From: CAVSRC01 sp963732845
GTDB lineage: Bacteria; Pseudomonadota; Alphaproteobacteria; Rhizobiales; Kaistiaceae
Assembly: GCA_963732845.1 (NCBI GenBank)
Contig: CAVTBE010000004.1
Span: 1-64,000 of the forward strand
Direction: 5' to 3'
DNA: 64,000 bases
The notes under the pieces were generated by a model. It saw nothing but the letters and a program-made list of their open reading frames with translations, was not told the origin of the DNA and searched no databases. The position numbers were made by a program, and so were the translations under genes. Positions 1 to 7,054 of this stretch are shown here, piece after piece; position 1 is the stretch's first letter, and every line of letters begins with the position of its first letter.

Positions 1-157
1 GTCAATTCGCTTCCAATCGCGACCCCCTTTTCGCTTCCAATCGCGACCCCTTGAGGGGGCCAGGTTGGGCCTTTCAAATGGAGTGGATAGGAGGAGGGAT
101 CGGAGGTTGATGCCGCGCGACCCGATGCGACGGGGTGGTGATCTGCGGAGTAGTTGA

Positions 158-885
158 TCAGTTGCGGTTCTTGAATTGCCAACTGGTGTTGCCGGTCTCG
201 ATGATGTCGCAGTGGTGGGTCAGGCGATCGAGCATGGCGGTGGTCATCTTGGCGTCGCCGAACACTTGCGGCCAATCGGCGAAGGCAAGATTGGTGGTGA
301 TCAGCAGCGAGCGTTCTCGTAGAGCTTGCTGATCAGGTGGAACAGCAGCTGGCCGCCGGGCTGACTGAACGGCAGATAGCCGAGTTCGTCGATGACGATC
401 AGATCGTAGCGCAGCAACTTCTCGGCCAATCGACCGCTTCGGCCTGCGGCCTTCTCCTGCTCGAGCTGGTTGACCAGATCGACCAGATTGTAGAACCGCC
501 CGCGGGCCCGCATGCGGATCACCGCCGAGGCGACGCCGATGCACAGATGGGTTTTGCCCGTGCCGGTTCCGCCGATGAAGATGGCATTGCGTTTGGCGTC
601 GAGGAAGGCGCCGCTGGCCAGCTCGCGGACTTGCCCCTGATCGACCGGTGTGTCGGCGAAGACGAACTGGTCGAGGTCTTTCAAGACCGGGAACTTTGTG
701 GCAGCGATCCGATAGCTGATCGATCGTGCCTGGCGGTGAGTGCGCTCGGCCCGGAGCAGGCTGGCGATGAGTGGGTAGAGTTCATCGCGCCGGGCCAGGC
801 CCTTGCCGGCGATCTCGTCGAAGCTGGCGCGCATGCCGTAGAGCTTGAGCTCGCCCATGGCCTCCAGGATCTCATGGCGTTCCAT
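158..885 (-). pseudogene. istB: IS21 transposition helper ATPase IstB, frameshifted
   Basis: IstB is the AAA+ ATPase that assists the IstA transposase. The start ATG (885-883) overlaps the istA stop by one base, as in a coupled pair. Walker A (GGTGTGKT, residues 105-112) and Walker B (DLIVIDE, 161-167) are intact. After SKLYEN (about base 312) the frame ends early at ARC-stop. The expected C-terminus (SLLITTNLAF ... THHCDIIETGN) continues in the neighbouring frame to base 158. Adding one C in the stretch complementary to about 311-315 restores YENRSLLITTNLAF, so the lesion is a one-base deletion. Without the sensor/C-terminal part the protein is probably inactive. Confidence 0.85.
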
Positions 886-2384
886 CAGGCGACCTTCCTT
901 ATGCTGTCATAGCGGCCGCAATCAGCCATGGGTTCGATCTTCAGGCGCAGCGCATCGGGCGTGGTGATGCTGGGCGGCGGCTCGGGCTGGCGCTGCCGGG
1001 CCAGCACGGTCAGAATCACATCACCGCTGGCGATGCCGGCCTCCAGGGCCTCGGCACAGGCGGCCTCGACCGCGGCCAGCCCATGATCGAGCACCGCGCC
1101 CAGAACTTTGACGAACTGACGATCGACGTCGGCGTGGTTCTTCAGCTTGGCGCGGACCTGGGCCAGGGCGGGCGGCAGGTCCCAATCCTTGAAGGGGGCG
1201 CCATTGCGCAACGCGCCGGGCTTCTTCACCAGAACCGGCAGGTAATGCCAAGGATCGTAGATAATCTGGTCACGCCGGAAGTGGCGCGGATGGTCAGCGA
1301 CGACCTCGTCGCCGAGCAGCACGACGATGCGCTCGGCATGGGAGCGCACCAGCACCATCCGGCCGGCCGCCCGCGCATCGACGCTGTAGCGGTTGTGATC
1401 GGCCATGATCAGGCAGGTCGTGCTGGCCCTGACCGCCTTCTTGACGAAGCCATCGAACGGCCCCCGCAGCTCCATCAGGCTCGCACGTTCTTCCTGGAAC
1501 ACCTCCCAGATCGTCCGATCCTTGAACTCGGGATGCCTGGTGCGCTTGGCCACCGCGATGCACTGATCTTCCAGCCACCCGTTCAGCTCAATCAGGCTGT
1601 TCACCCGCGGCTTGGGGCGGAACAATTGGTCGCGCAGATTGCCGACCTGGTTCTCGACCTGACCCTTCTCCCATCCTGACGCCGGGGTACACGCCACTGG
1701 CTCGATCAGATGGTGCGAGCACATCTGCAGAAAGCGGCGATTGTACTGACGCGCCTTGCCGACGAAGATCGCCTCCACCGCCGTCTTCATGTTGTCGTAG
1801 ATGCCGCGCCGGCAGACCCCGCCATAGAACTGGAACGCCTTGTCGTGGGCGTCGAAGACCAGCTCCTGGGTCTCCCGGAAGTAAGCGCGCACAAACGGCA
1901 TGCGGCTGTGCGACAGCTTCATGTGCGCCGCCTTGATCGTCAGCGGCAGCCCCTGGAATGTGATCGTCTCGTGGCTCCAGTCAAACTGGTACGCCTCACC
2001 GGGGGCAAAGCTCAGCGGCACAAACGCCTGTGCCGGAACCCGAGCCCGTTCGTCCCGCCACGCCTTGACGAACCGGTGCACGCTGTCGTGCGCGCCGTCA
2101 TAGCCGCGCCCGCGCAGCTCCTCAAACAAACGCTGGGTCGACCGGCGCTCCCGCCGCGGCAGCCTGGCTTCCTGTTCCAGGATCTCGCTCAGAACCTCGA
2201 GCCACTGACCTAGCTTCGGCGCCGGCTGCACGCCGCGCTCGTACTTGAACTCGGTCTTCTGGCTGCGGATAACCTTGCGCACCGTCGCGCGCGATACCCG
2301 CAGCGTGCGCACGATCTCCTTGATCGGACGGTGTTGCTCGAAATAGGCGCGCCGAATCTGGCCAATCATGTCCACGCTGATCAT
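885..2384 (-). CDS. istA: IS21-family transposase IstA
   Basis: DDE transposase of about 499 residues. An N-terminal helix-turn-helix (roughly residues 10-45, VSRATVRKVIRS) is followed by an rve integrase core with Asp135 (FDWS), Asp197 (YDNMKT) and Glu244 (GQVENQ). The start is ATG 2384-2382, preceded by an AG-rich stretch; a TTG six bases further upstream is less likely. The gene appears intact, but its partner istB is frameshifted, so autonomous movement is doubtful unless another copy supplies IstB. The sequence differs clearly from the second IS21 element at 15304-17947, so the two are separate acquisitions. Confidence 0.93.
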   Translation of the reverse strand: MISVDMIGQIRRAYFEQHRPIKEIVRTLRVSRATVRKVIRSQKTEFKYERGVQPAPKLGQWLEVLSEILEQEARLPRRERRSTQRLFEELRGRGYDGAHDSVHRFVKAWRDERARVPAQAFVPLSFAPGEAYQFDWSHETITFQGLPLTIKAAHMKLSHSRMPFVRAYFRETQELVFDAHDKAFQFYGGVCRRGIYDNMKTAVEAIFVGKARQYNRRFLQMCSHHLIEPVACTPASGWEKGQVENQVGNLRDQLFRPKPRVNSLIELNGWLEDQCIAVAKRTRHPEFKDRTIWEVFQEERASLMELRGPFDGFVKKAVRASTTCLIMADHNRYSVDARAAGRMVLVRSHAERIVVLLGDEVVADHPRHFRRDQIIYDPWHYLPVLVKKPGALRNGAPFKDWDLPPALAQVRAKLKNHADVDRQFVKVLGAVLDHGLAAVEAACAEALEAGIASGDVILTVLARQRQPEPPPSITTPDALRLKIEPMADCGRYDSIRKVA

Positions 2385-2509
2385 CCCCAAACACCCTTCC
2401 CCAGCCGCTCACGGCCAAAGGAAGGGACGCTGACACACAGCGTCAGAGAGGGTCAGGATTGGACGCGAAAACCGCCCCTCAGGGGGTCACTATTGCTCGC
2501 GATTTTGCA

Positions 2510-3232
2510 GTGGAGAACCTGTTTGCCCGTTTCGACAAGCACCTCGCCAAGGCCGGCTATCTGGCGATGGGCGGCCAGATTGTCGACGCCACGATCGTAG
2601 CGGCGCCGAAGCAGCACAACAGCGATGGCGAGAAGGCCGACATCAAGGCAGGCAAGATCCCCGAAGCCTGGAAGGACAAGCCTGCGAAGCTGAGACAGAA
2701 GGACCGCGACGCGCGTTGGACGGTGAAGTTCTCCAAGGCCAAGACCGACGAGGCGGGAAAGACGAAGCAGCGCGACATCGCCGTCCCTGCCTTCGGTTAC
2801 AAGAACCACGCCGCGATCGACCGCCGGCATGGGTTCATCCGCGGCTTCACCGTTACCGGCGCGTCGGCCTATGATGGGGCGCAGCTTCGCAATGTGTTGG
2901 ACAAGAGCAACACCGGATCGACGGTGTGGGCCGACACCGCCTATCGCTCGAAGACCAACGAGGCGTGGCTGGCGAAGAACGGCTACGTCTCCGATATCCA
3001 TCACAAGAAGCCGAAGGGCCGGCCGATGAGCGAACGAACCGCGCGGGCCAATGGGCGGCGCTCGAAGATCCGGGCCTTCGTCGAGCATGTCTTCGCGCAG
3101 CAGAAAGCCCGCATGGGCCTGTTCGTGAGGACCATCGGCATTGCCCGGGCCAGGATGAAGATCGGCATGGTCAATCTCGCCTACAACCTCACGCGCTACG
3201 TCTGGCACGAGGGGCGAACTGCGTCAGCATGA
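2510..3232 (+). pseudogene. IS5-type transposase, 5' end removed by IS21 insertion
   Basis: From VENLFARFDKHLAKAGYLAMGGQ onward this is the C-terminal two thirds of an IS5-group DDE transposase. DATIVAAPKQHN, the YKNHAAIDRRHG block with a catalytic Asp, ADTAYRS, and the C-terminal ERTAR-N-RRSKIRAFVEHVF-Q stretch with the catalytic Glu are all present. Homology begins immediately after the right tip of the IS21 element (2509), so the N-terminus was displaced by that insertion. The first codons readable in frame (2459-2509) are IS21 end sequence. The remaining frame is otherwise open to the stop. No complete IS5 element remains here. Confidence 0.85.
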
Positions 3233-3366
3233 CGGCGAAGGCGGCGTAGAACGTCGCCGCCACGCCGAAATCGATCGTCGCAGAACCAATCCGAAACAAC
3301 CGAAACCAAAGACACCGCTGTCCGTCACGCCGTGCCGAGCCTCATTGCCGCCCGCCAGCCGCACAA

Positions 3367-3579
3367 ATGCGGGTAGTTCGAGGCGTCCTCATGCGTCTGC
3401 GCCGTGCGACCGCCGAGCATCCCTTCGGGACAATCAAACGCATGACCGCCGGCGGTCGCTTCCTCACCAGAGGCATCTATAAGGTCAGGGCAGAAGCGGC
3501 CCTCAGCGTTCTCGCCTACAACCTGATCCGCATGATCAACCGGATCGGCAGCGGCAACCTCAGGGCCAGGCTCGCCTGA
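3367..3579 (+). pseudogene. Transposase C-terminal fragment (IS1182-like)
   Basis: About 70 codons, of which RRATAEHPFGTIKR, FLTRGIYKVRAE and LSVLAYNLIRMINRIG match the C-terminal end of IS1182-type/DDE_Tnp_1 transposases. This is the segment holding the catalytic Glu (AEHPFG). No N-terminal part is found upstream: 3233-3366 holds the IS5 3' flank and nothing else recognisable. It is a remnant of a different element from the preceding IS5 fragment. The family assignment rests on the motif pattern only. Confidence 0.6.
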
Positions 3580-3590
3580 GCCAAGTAAAA

Positions 3591-3612
3591 GGGCTCCGGA
3601 AAACCGGAGCCC
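3591..3612 (-). terminator. Rho-independent terminator of the gene at 3653-3916
   Basis: Perfect 9-bp inverted repeat GGGCTCCGG / CCGGAGCCC with an AAAA loop. Read on the minus strand it is followed by TTTTACTT, so it fits termination of the leftward gene that stops at 3653. Confidence 0.75.
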
Positions 3613-3652
3613 TCAACTTTCCACACGGCCTCTTGATAGCGACCCTCGTGTC

Positions 3653-3916
3653 TCATACCCGCTCTCGATCGTCGAGGTCGACACCGTCGGCCGGCTCCTC
3701 GCCCCCCTGAAACGGCGGCAGCAGGACCAACGCGCCGTCCCACACACCGACTGGGATCGTGTTGAGCTTTACCGAGAAACCCTCGCCGCTCTTCAGCGGC
3801 CAGGCGTAGCCGACGGTCACCCATCGTCCGCGCTTGGTCGAGTCCGGCGCCCGCACCACGAACATCGGCTGACGGTCCTCTTCGGCCCGTTGCCGGCTTT
3901 GTCTTTGCTCTGCCAT
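3653..3916 (-). CDS. Small conserved protein of mobile elements, unknown function
   Basis: 87 residues. The start ATG (3916-3914) is chosen because a strong GGAGGT sits seven bases upstream. The N-terminus is polar (MAEQRQSRQRAEEDRQ). It is followed by a compact beta-rich segment with MFVVRAP, WVTVGYAWPLKSGEGFSVKLNTIPVG and a short acidic tail. The pattern 'rigGaAWp.kdGkGf.l.l..lPv.G' recurs in small proteins of rhizobial plasmids and integrative elements, usually beside replication/transfer genes; no biochemical role is known to me. It is transcribed divergently from the primase-like gene across a large palindrome, so the two are probably co-regulated. Confidence 0.6.
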   Translation of the reverse strand: MAEQRQSRQRAEEDRQPMFVVRAPDSTKRGRWVTVGYAWPLKSGEGFSVKLNTIPVGVWDGALVLLPPFQGGEEPADGVDLDDRERV

Positions 3917-3920
3917 ATGT

Positions 3921-3980
3921 ACCTCCAATGGTTGCTTCCGTAATGAAGTATAATTCATTCGGAAGCTCATCATTGGAGGT
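3921..3980. promoter_or_regulatory. 60-bp near-palindrome between divergent genes
   Basis: The 72-bp gap between the two divergent starts is almost perfectly two-fold symmetric. ACCTCCAATG (3921-3930) mirrors CATTGGAGGT (3971-3980), GCTTCCG (3934-3940) mirrors CGGAAGC (3960-3966), and TAATGAA mirrors TTCATT around a TATAAT (3949-3954). Both Shine-Dalgarno sequences are part of the symmetry. It could be an autoregulatory operator or a shared promoter, or it could form an RNA hairpin hiding the ribosome site of either transcript. Confidence 0.7.
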
Positions 3981-3988
3981 CTATCCAC

Positions 3989-4783
3989 ATGTCGTCTTTT
4001 GTCGACTTCAAGCAACTGAAGGACCAGGTGTCGATCGAGCAAGTCGTCGGCATGCTAAACCTGCAACTCAAGAAGCACGGCGACCAGCTTCGTGGCCACT
4101 GTCCGATACATCACGGCGACAGCGACCGCGAGTTCGTCGTCACGCCCGCCAAGGGTCTGTTCTACTGCTTTTCCGGGTGCGGCGGCGGTGATGCCATCAC
4201 CCTGGTGTCCAAGATCAAGGACATCCCGCTGAAGGACGCGGCGGCCCTTATTGCCGCGACCTTTGCTCCGGGAACTGTAACTGTTCCTCGGAACGGTACT
4301 GTTCCCGGGAACAGTTCCCCCCAGCCTCGGACGGCACAGAAGGCACAGGGCCGGGCTCTGCAACCCCTTCCCTACCTCCAGGCCAGTCATGAGGCGGTTC
4401 AGGCCCTCGGCGTCTCTCCGGAGACATTGGAGCAGTTCGGCGCCGGCTACGCCCCGAAAGGCATCATGCGCGGGCGGCTGGCGATCCCGGTCCGCGGCCG
4501 CGACGGCGACCTCCTCGCCTATTGCGGCCGGGCCGTGAACGGCGAAAGCCCGACGCTCACCTTCCCCAACGGGTTCGAGCCAGCCAGCGTCATCTACAAT
4601 GCCGAACGGGCCGCTGGCGGCGAGCTCTATCTCGTTCGCGATCCCTTGCGGGTCCTGGTCGCCCACGAGAGCGGCATCGACAACGTCGTCGCATTCCTCA
4701 CCGAGGACATCACAGCCCTTCAGCTGGAAATGCTGGCGGCCCTGATGGACGAGAAGAAGTGCGAGACGGTGCAGCTATTCTGA
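3989..4783 (+). CDS. CHC2 zinc-finger DNA primase-like protein
   Basis: 264 residues. The start ATG follows GGAGGT at a good distance. Residues about 25-75 form a CHC2-type zinc-binding domain (C-P-I-H ... FYCFSGCGGGDAI), as at the N-terminus of DnaG and of phage/plasmid primases. A Thr/Pro/Asn/Ser linker (about 95-125) is encoded by nested palindromic repeats. Residues about 130-264 resemble the start of the primase catalytic core (FGAGYAP, GRLAIPVRGRDGDLLAYCGRAV, VLVAHESGIDNVVAFLT). It is much shorter than DnaG (about 600 residues) and lacks the helicase-binding part and most Toprim acidic motifs. Similar short primase-like proteins occur on rhizobial mobile elements. Its C-terminal codons overlap the convergent gene by 9 bp. 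Confidence 0.75.
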   Translation: MSSFVDFKQLKDQVSIEQVVGMLNLQLKKHGDQLRGHCPIHHGDSDREFVVTPAKGLFYCFSGCGGGDAITLVSKIKDIPLKDAAALIAATFAPGTVTVPRNGTVPGNSSPQPRTAQKAQGRALQPLPYLQASHEAVQALGVSPETLEQFGAGYAPKGIMRGRLAIPVRGRDGDLLAYCGRAVNGESPTLTFPNGFEPASVIYNAERAAGGELYLVRDPLRVLVAHESGIDNVVAFLTEDITALQLEMLAALMDEKKCETVQLF

Positions 4784-5365
4784 ACCGTGTGCCGCCATGT
4801 CGTCGGTTGTTGCATCTGGCGTTGTCTCGCCGGCCGATGCCGCGGTAGCACTCCCCTTCCCCTCCGATCGCTCGGAGGGGTTTTCTTTGGTCAGATCGAC
4901 GGCTGCCGGCGTCTTGTCGATCGGCGTCGGGTTCGGTGGCCCCATCCTCAGCCCGAAGCGGTCGTGGAGATCGTCCAGGGCTTCCTGCCGTACACGTTCG
5001 GCCCGTTCTGCGGCCGTCTCGCCGAAGGTGGCTCTCTGCTGGGCTTCCATCTCCCGACCGAAACGCTCGGCCGCCAGCGCGCCGCGCTCCTCGGCAGTGA
5101 GTGTGTTGGCAGCAACGAGGTCGGCAACTTTGCGGATCAGCCCTTTCGGCCGCTGCCCGCCATCCGCCGGCCCGAGATACCGGCTCTCGGTGCGCACGCG
5201 TTTCCCCTCTCGCCACGTCCTCTGCTCATAGACGTAGCGACGGCCCTTGATGGTCTTGATGACGGTGTAGCTCAGCCTGCGACCTCTCTGATCGATCGCG
5301 AGGCCGTAGTCGGCTTTTCGCCGCGACGCAAGCGACGCATCTGCGCGCTGTGCACATGGTTGCAC
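4775..5365 (-). CDS. Conserved hypothetical protein of mobile elements
   Basis: The conserved core is YTVIKTIKGRRYVYEQRTWREGKRVRTESRYLGP, a pattern seen in proteins of plasmids and integrative elements whose role is not known to me. It is followed by a charged alpha-helical region (ERFGREMEAQQRATF, AAERAERVRQEALDDLHDRFG) that may form a coiled coil, and a low-complexity Thr/Glu/Ala tail. The start is uncertain. No ATG lies close to the conserved region; GTG 5365-5363 (196 residues) leaves room for the divergent gene at 5461, whereas the ATG at 5434 would run into that promoter. The 3' end overlaps the convergent primase-like gene by 9 bp and contains that gene's terminator. Confidence 0.6.
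   Translation of the reverse strand: MQPCAQRADASLASRRKADYGLAIDQRGRRLSYTVIKTIKGRRYVYEQRTWREGKRVRTESRYLGPADGGQRPKGLIRKVADLVAANTLTAEERGALAAERFGREMEAQQRATFGETAAERAERVRQEALDDLHDRFGLRMGPPNPTPIDKTPAAVDLTKENPSERSEGKGSATAASAGETTPDATTDDMAAHGSE
4859..4888 (+). terminator. Terminator of the primase-like gene, inside the opposing gene
   Basis: Perfect 9-bp stem CCCCTCCGA / TCGGAGGGG with loop TCGC, then TTTTCTTT on the plus strand, 75 bp after the primase-like stop. It lies within the 3' coding part of the leftward gene 4775-5365. Confidence 0.75.
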
Positions 5366-5460
5366 ATGGCGGAACCGCCGTGCGCTATACTCGTCAGTGG
5401 AAGCCTCCCCCGCGCCATCCGCGGCCCGAATCATCGGGCGGCGGTAACGCGGAGGAACCC

Positions 5461-5925
5461 ATGCCGTTGTTTCACAACTACTACCGCTGTGACCGCTGCG
5501 GGTACGAGTGGACCGACGAATGGTCGGCGACATGCGATGACGACTGCTCGCGTTGCGATGCACGTCATATGTCGCCCTACAAGAGCGATGACTTCACGCG
5601 GCCATCAAGTGAGCGCATCCGCCAACTCAACGATGCCTTCCGCAAAACGTTCACTGGCGGGAAGGTCGTCATGACGGCGAGCGTCGCTGCACTCCCGGAG
5701 ATGGTTCGGGCGAGCGCCCTGCTTGAGGTCGCACGCTTCGATCACTTCACGCCGGACAACGATCCCCACGGTGAGCACGACTTCGGCAGCTTCGAGTTGT
5801 GCGGCCGGAAGTTCTTTTGGAAAGTGGATTATTTCGATCCGACGATGGAGTACGGCTCGGAAGATTCAACTGATCCCGCCAAGACGACCCGCGTCCTCAC
5901 CCTCATGCTCGCCGAAGACTACTGA
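5461..5925 (+). CDS. DUF3768 protein with N-terminal zinc ribbon
   Basis: 154 residues; the start ATG follows CGGAGGAACCC. Residues about 9-33 carry four or five cysteines (CDRCGYEW ... CDDDCSRC) in a zinc-ribbon arrangement. From about residue 50 the protein shows the DUF3768 signature: IRQLNDAFRKTF, GKVVMTASVAAL, DNDPHGEHDFGSFE, FFWKVDYFDP and TRVLTLMLAEDY. DUF3768 proteins are frequent on alphaproteobacterial plasmids and mobile islands; their activity is unknown. A zinc ribbon in front is not part of the usual domain and may give nucleic-acid binding. A terminator follows directly, so the gene is a single-gene unit. Confidence 0.85.
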   Translation: MPLFHNYYRCDRCGYEWTDEWSATCDDDCSRCDARHMSPYKSDDFTRPSSERIRQLNDAFRKTFTGGKVVMTASVAALPEMVRASALLEVARFDHFTPDNDPHGEHDFGSFELCGRKFFWKVDYFDPTMEYGSEDSTDPAKTTRVLTLMLAEDY

Positions 5926-5927
5926 TC

Positions 5928-5955
5928 AAAGCCCCGCCGTCGCGCGGGGCTTTTT
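5928..5955 (+). terminator. Rho-independent terminator of the DUF3768 gene
   Basis: AAAGCCCCGC ... GCGGGGCTTTTT, beginning two bases after the stop codon. The stem is about 7-10 bp and ends in a T-tract. Confidence 0.85.
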
Positions 5956-6197
5956 GCGTGCTTGGTACGACGCATCACCAACCGAACCGAACCCGAAGCC
6001 AGAGATTAGCCATGTCGTCGGGCAAGCTGGGGTGATGTCCAACTGCTACGGTGAACAACCAAGTTCCCCTTGACTACGCCCTGGCGATGTTACCACTGGC
6101 TAGCGCGATAACCTCAGTATCAATTACAATTGATTGATCACGATCGAGCCGGCCAGTCCAAAGAGCACGGAATGGCTCCGTTTCCTGTAGGCCGCTC
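5956..6197. other. Intergenic stretch, no gene seen
   Basis: No convincing coding frame. The only structure noticed is the 14-bp palindrome TCAATTACAATTGA (6120-6133), about 110 bp ahead of the toxin gene; it could be an operator, but nothing else supports that. Confidence 0.4.
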
Positions 6198-6227
6198 TTG
6201 ACAGCAAAAGGCCGGCAACGATACATA
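6198..6227 (+). promoter_or_regulatory. Probable sigma70 promoter of the toxin-antitoxin pair
   Basis: TTGACA (6198-6203) and TACATA (6222-6227) are separated by 18 bp. Transcription would start at about 6234, which favours ATG 6245 over ATG 6230 as the toxin start and gives a very short leader. Confidence 0.5.
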
Positions 6228-6244
6228 TCATGACGGGATATGAT

Positions 6245-6652
6245 ATGGACGATAACCAGCCCGACCATACGCTCGAATTCCTCTTGGCCTTCGACGGGCG
6301 TGTTCATCATCTCGAGGAAGGCTATTGGATCAAGTTCGAGATCAAAGAGGTGGCGGCGACGAAAACGCGGCCTCACGGACTGTCCTATTCGTTCAGCCTG
6401 CACGCACCGGACGGAATGCGACTAGTCGGCTTCGACAATGCCCACAGCGTGCCGGTGCCGGGTTCACGGTTCAGCAGACGACAGCTGGCTAGCGACCATT
6501 GGCATCGCACCGAAGTCGATGCTGGCAAGCCCTATGCGTTCAAGGACGCCGATACGTTGCTACAGGATTTCTTTCTCGAGGTGCGACGCGTGCTGAACGA
6601 GCGTGGAATTTCTGAAGCAGTCGTTCGGGTCGAAGAGAGGACGAAGACATGA
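6245..6652 (+). CDS. TumE-type toxin (DUF6516)
   Basis: 135 residues from ATG 6245; an in-frame ATG at 6230 lies upstream of the predicted transcription start. The protein is small and beta-rich. It contains EFLLAFDGRVHHLEEGYWIKFEIKEV, HGLSYSFSLHAPDGMRLVGFDN and FFLEVRRVLNERG, the pattern of the DUF6516/TumE family, the toxin partner of two-gene modules whose antitoxin is an HVO_A0114-like winged-helix protein. The next gene is such a protein and the toxin stop overlaps an ATG (ATGA at 6649-6652). Toxin-first order is usual for this family. The molecular target is not known to me. Confidence 0.75.
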   Translation: MDDNQPDHTLEFLLAFDGRVHHLEEGYWIKFEIKEVAATKTRPHGLSYSFSLHAPDGMRLVGFDNAHSVPVPGSRFSRRQLASDHWHRTEVDAGKPYAFKDADTLLQDFFLEVRRVLNERGISEAVVRVEERTKT

Positions 6653-6694
6653 AGCAGCACAAGATTTCAGAGCCTGGCCTCTCTCGAAGAGGAA

Positions 6695-7027
6695 ATGAGA
6701 GCGGTCACGCGCGGCGAGCGGGCGGCGCCAGCCGACGCAACCAAGCCGAGCTTCAATTCGGTCGATGCATTGGTTCGGCTGTTGACGCCCGAAAATCGTC
6801 AGCTGCTCGCCCTCATTCGCGATCGCAAACCCGGATCGGTTGCCGAACTGGTGGAGCTGACGGGGCGCGCTCAGCCCAACCTCACGCGCACGCTCGCAAA
6901 GCTGGAGGCGGCCGGCTTCATCAGGATGAAATCGGTTGGTCGCCGGAAGGCGCCAAGCGCCGCGATCAAGAAGATCGTGGTCGAGATCGACCCGTTCTCA
7001 GAGAACGATCGGCTGCGGGTCGCTTAG
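6695..7027 (+). CDS. TumE-associated winged-helix antitoxin, N-terminus probably frameshifted
   Basis: 110 residues from ATG 6695: SFNSVDALVRLLTPENRQLLALIRD, then a MarR-like winged helix (SVAELVELTGRAQPNLTRTLAKLEAAGFIRMK) and a basic tail. This matches HVO_A0114-type antitoxins that bind DNA and neutralise TumE toxins. The natural start is probably ATG 6649, which overlaps the toxin stop and reads MKQHKI. The family-like sequence LASLEEEMRAV is in the next frame, and one extra T in the TTT at 6664-6666 would explain the break. Starting at 6695 leaves no good ribosome site. The antitoxin may thus be shortened, or made by reinitiation or frameshifting. Confidence 0.7.
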   Translation: MRAVTRGERAAPADATKPSFNSVDALVRLLTPENRQLLALIRDRKPGSVAELVELTGRAQPNLTRTLAKLEAAGFIRMKSVGRRKAPSAAIKKIVVEIDPFSENDRLRVA

Positions 7028-7054
7028 CGGCGACAGCCCCGGAGACACCGGGCC

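Larger units (their letters stand above)
1..2509 (-). mobile_element. IS21-family insertion sequence (istA intact, istB frameshifted)
   Basis: The two transposition genes lie on the minus strand, istA upstream of istB. IS21-type multiple terminal repeats are visible. The left end has two copies of CGCTTCCAATCGCGACCCC (about 8-26 and 32-50). The right end has diverged inverted copies at about 2452-2470 and 2483-2509. Reading inward from 2509 on the minus strand gives TGCAAAATCGC..., which lines up base for base with the left end if one T preceded base 1. The left tip is therefore at, or one base before, the window start. The right tip abuts the middle of an IS5-type transposase gene. The target duplication cannot be checked because the left flank is outside the window. 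Confidence 0.85.

Noticed and set aside
6074..6403. Leftward frame opposite the toxin start
   Set aside because: Overlaps the toxin gene and its promoter; no recognisable family.
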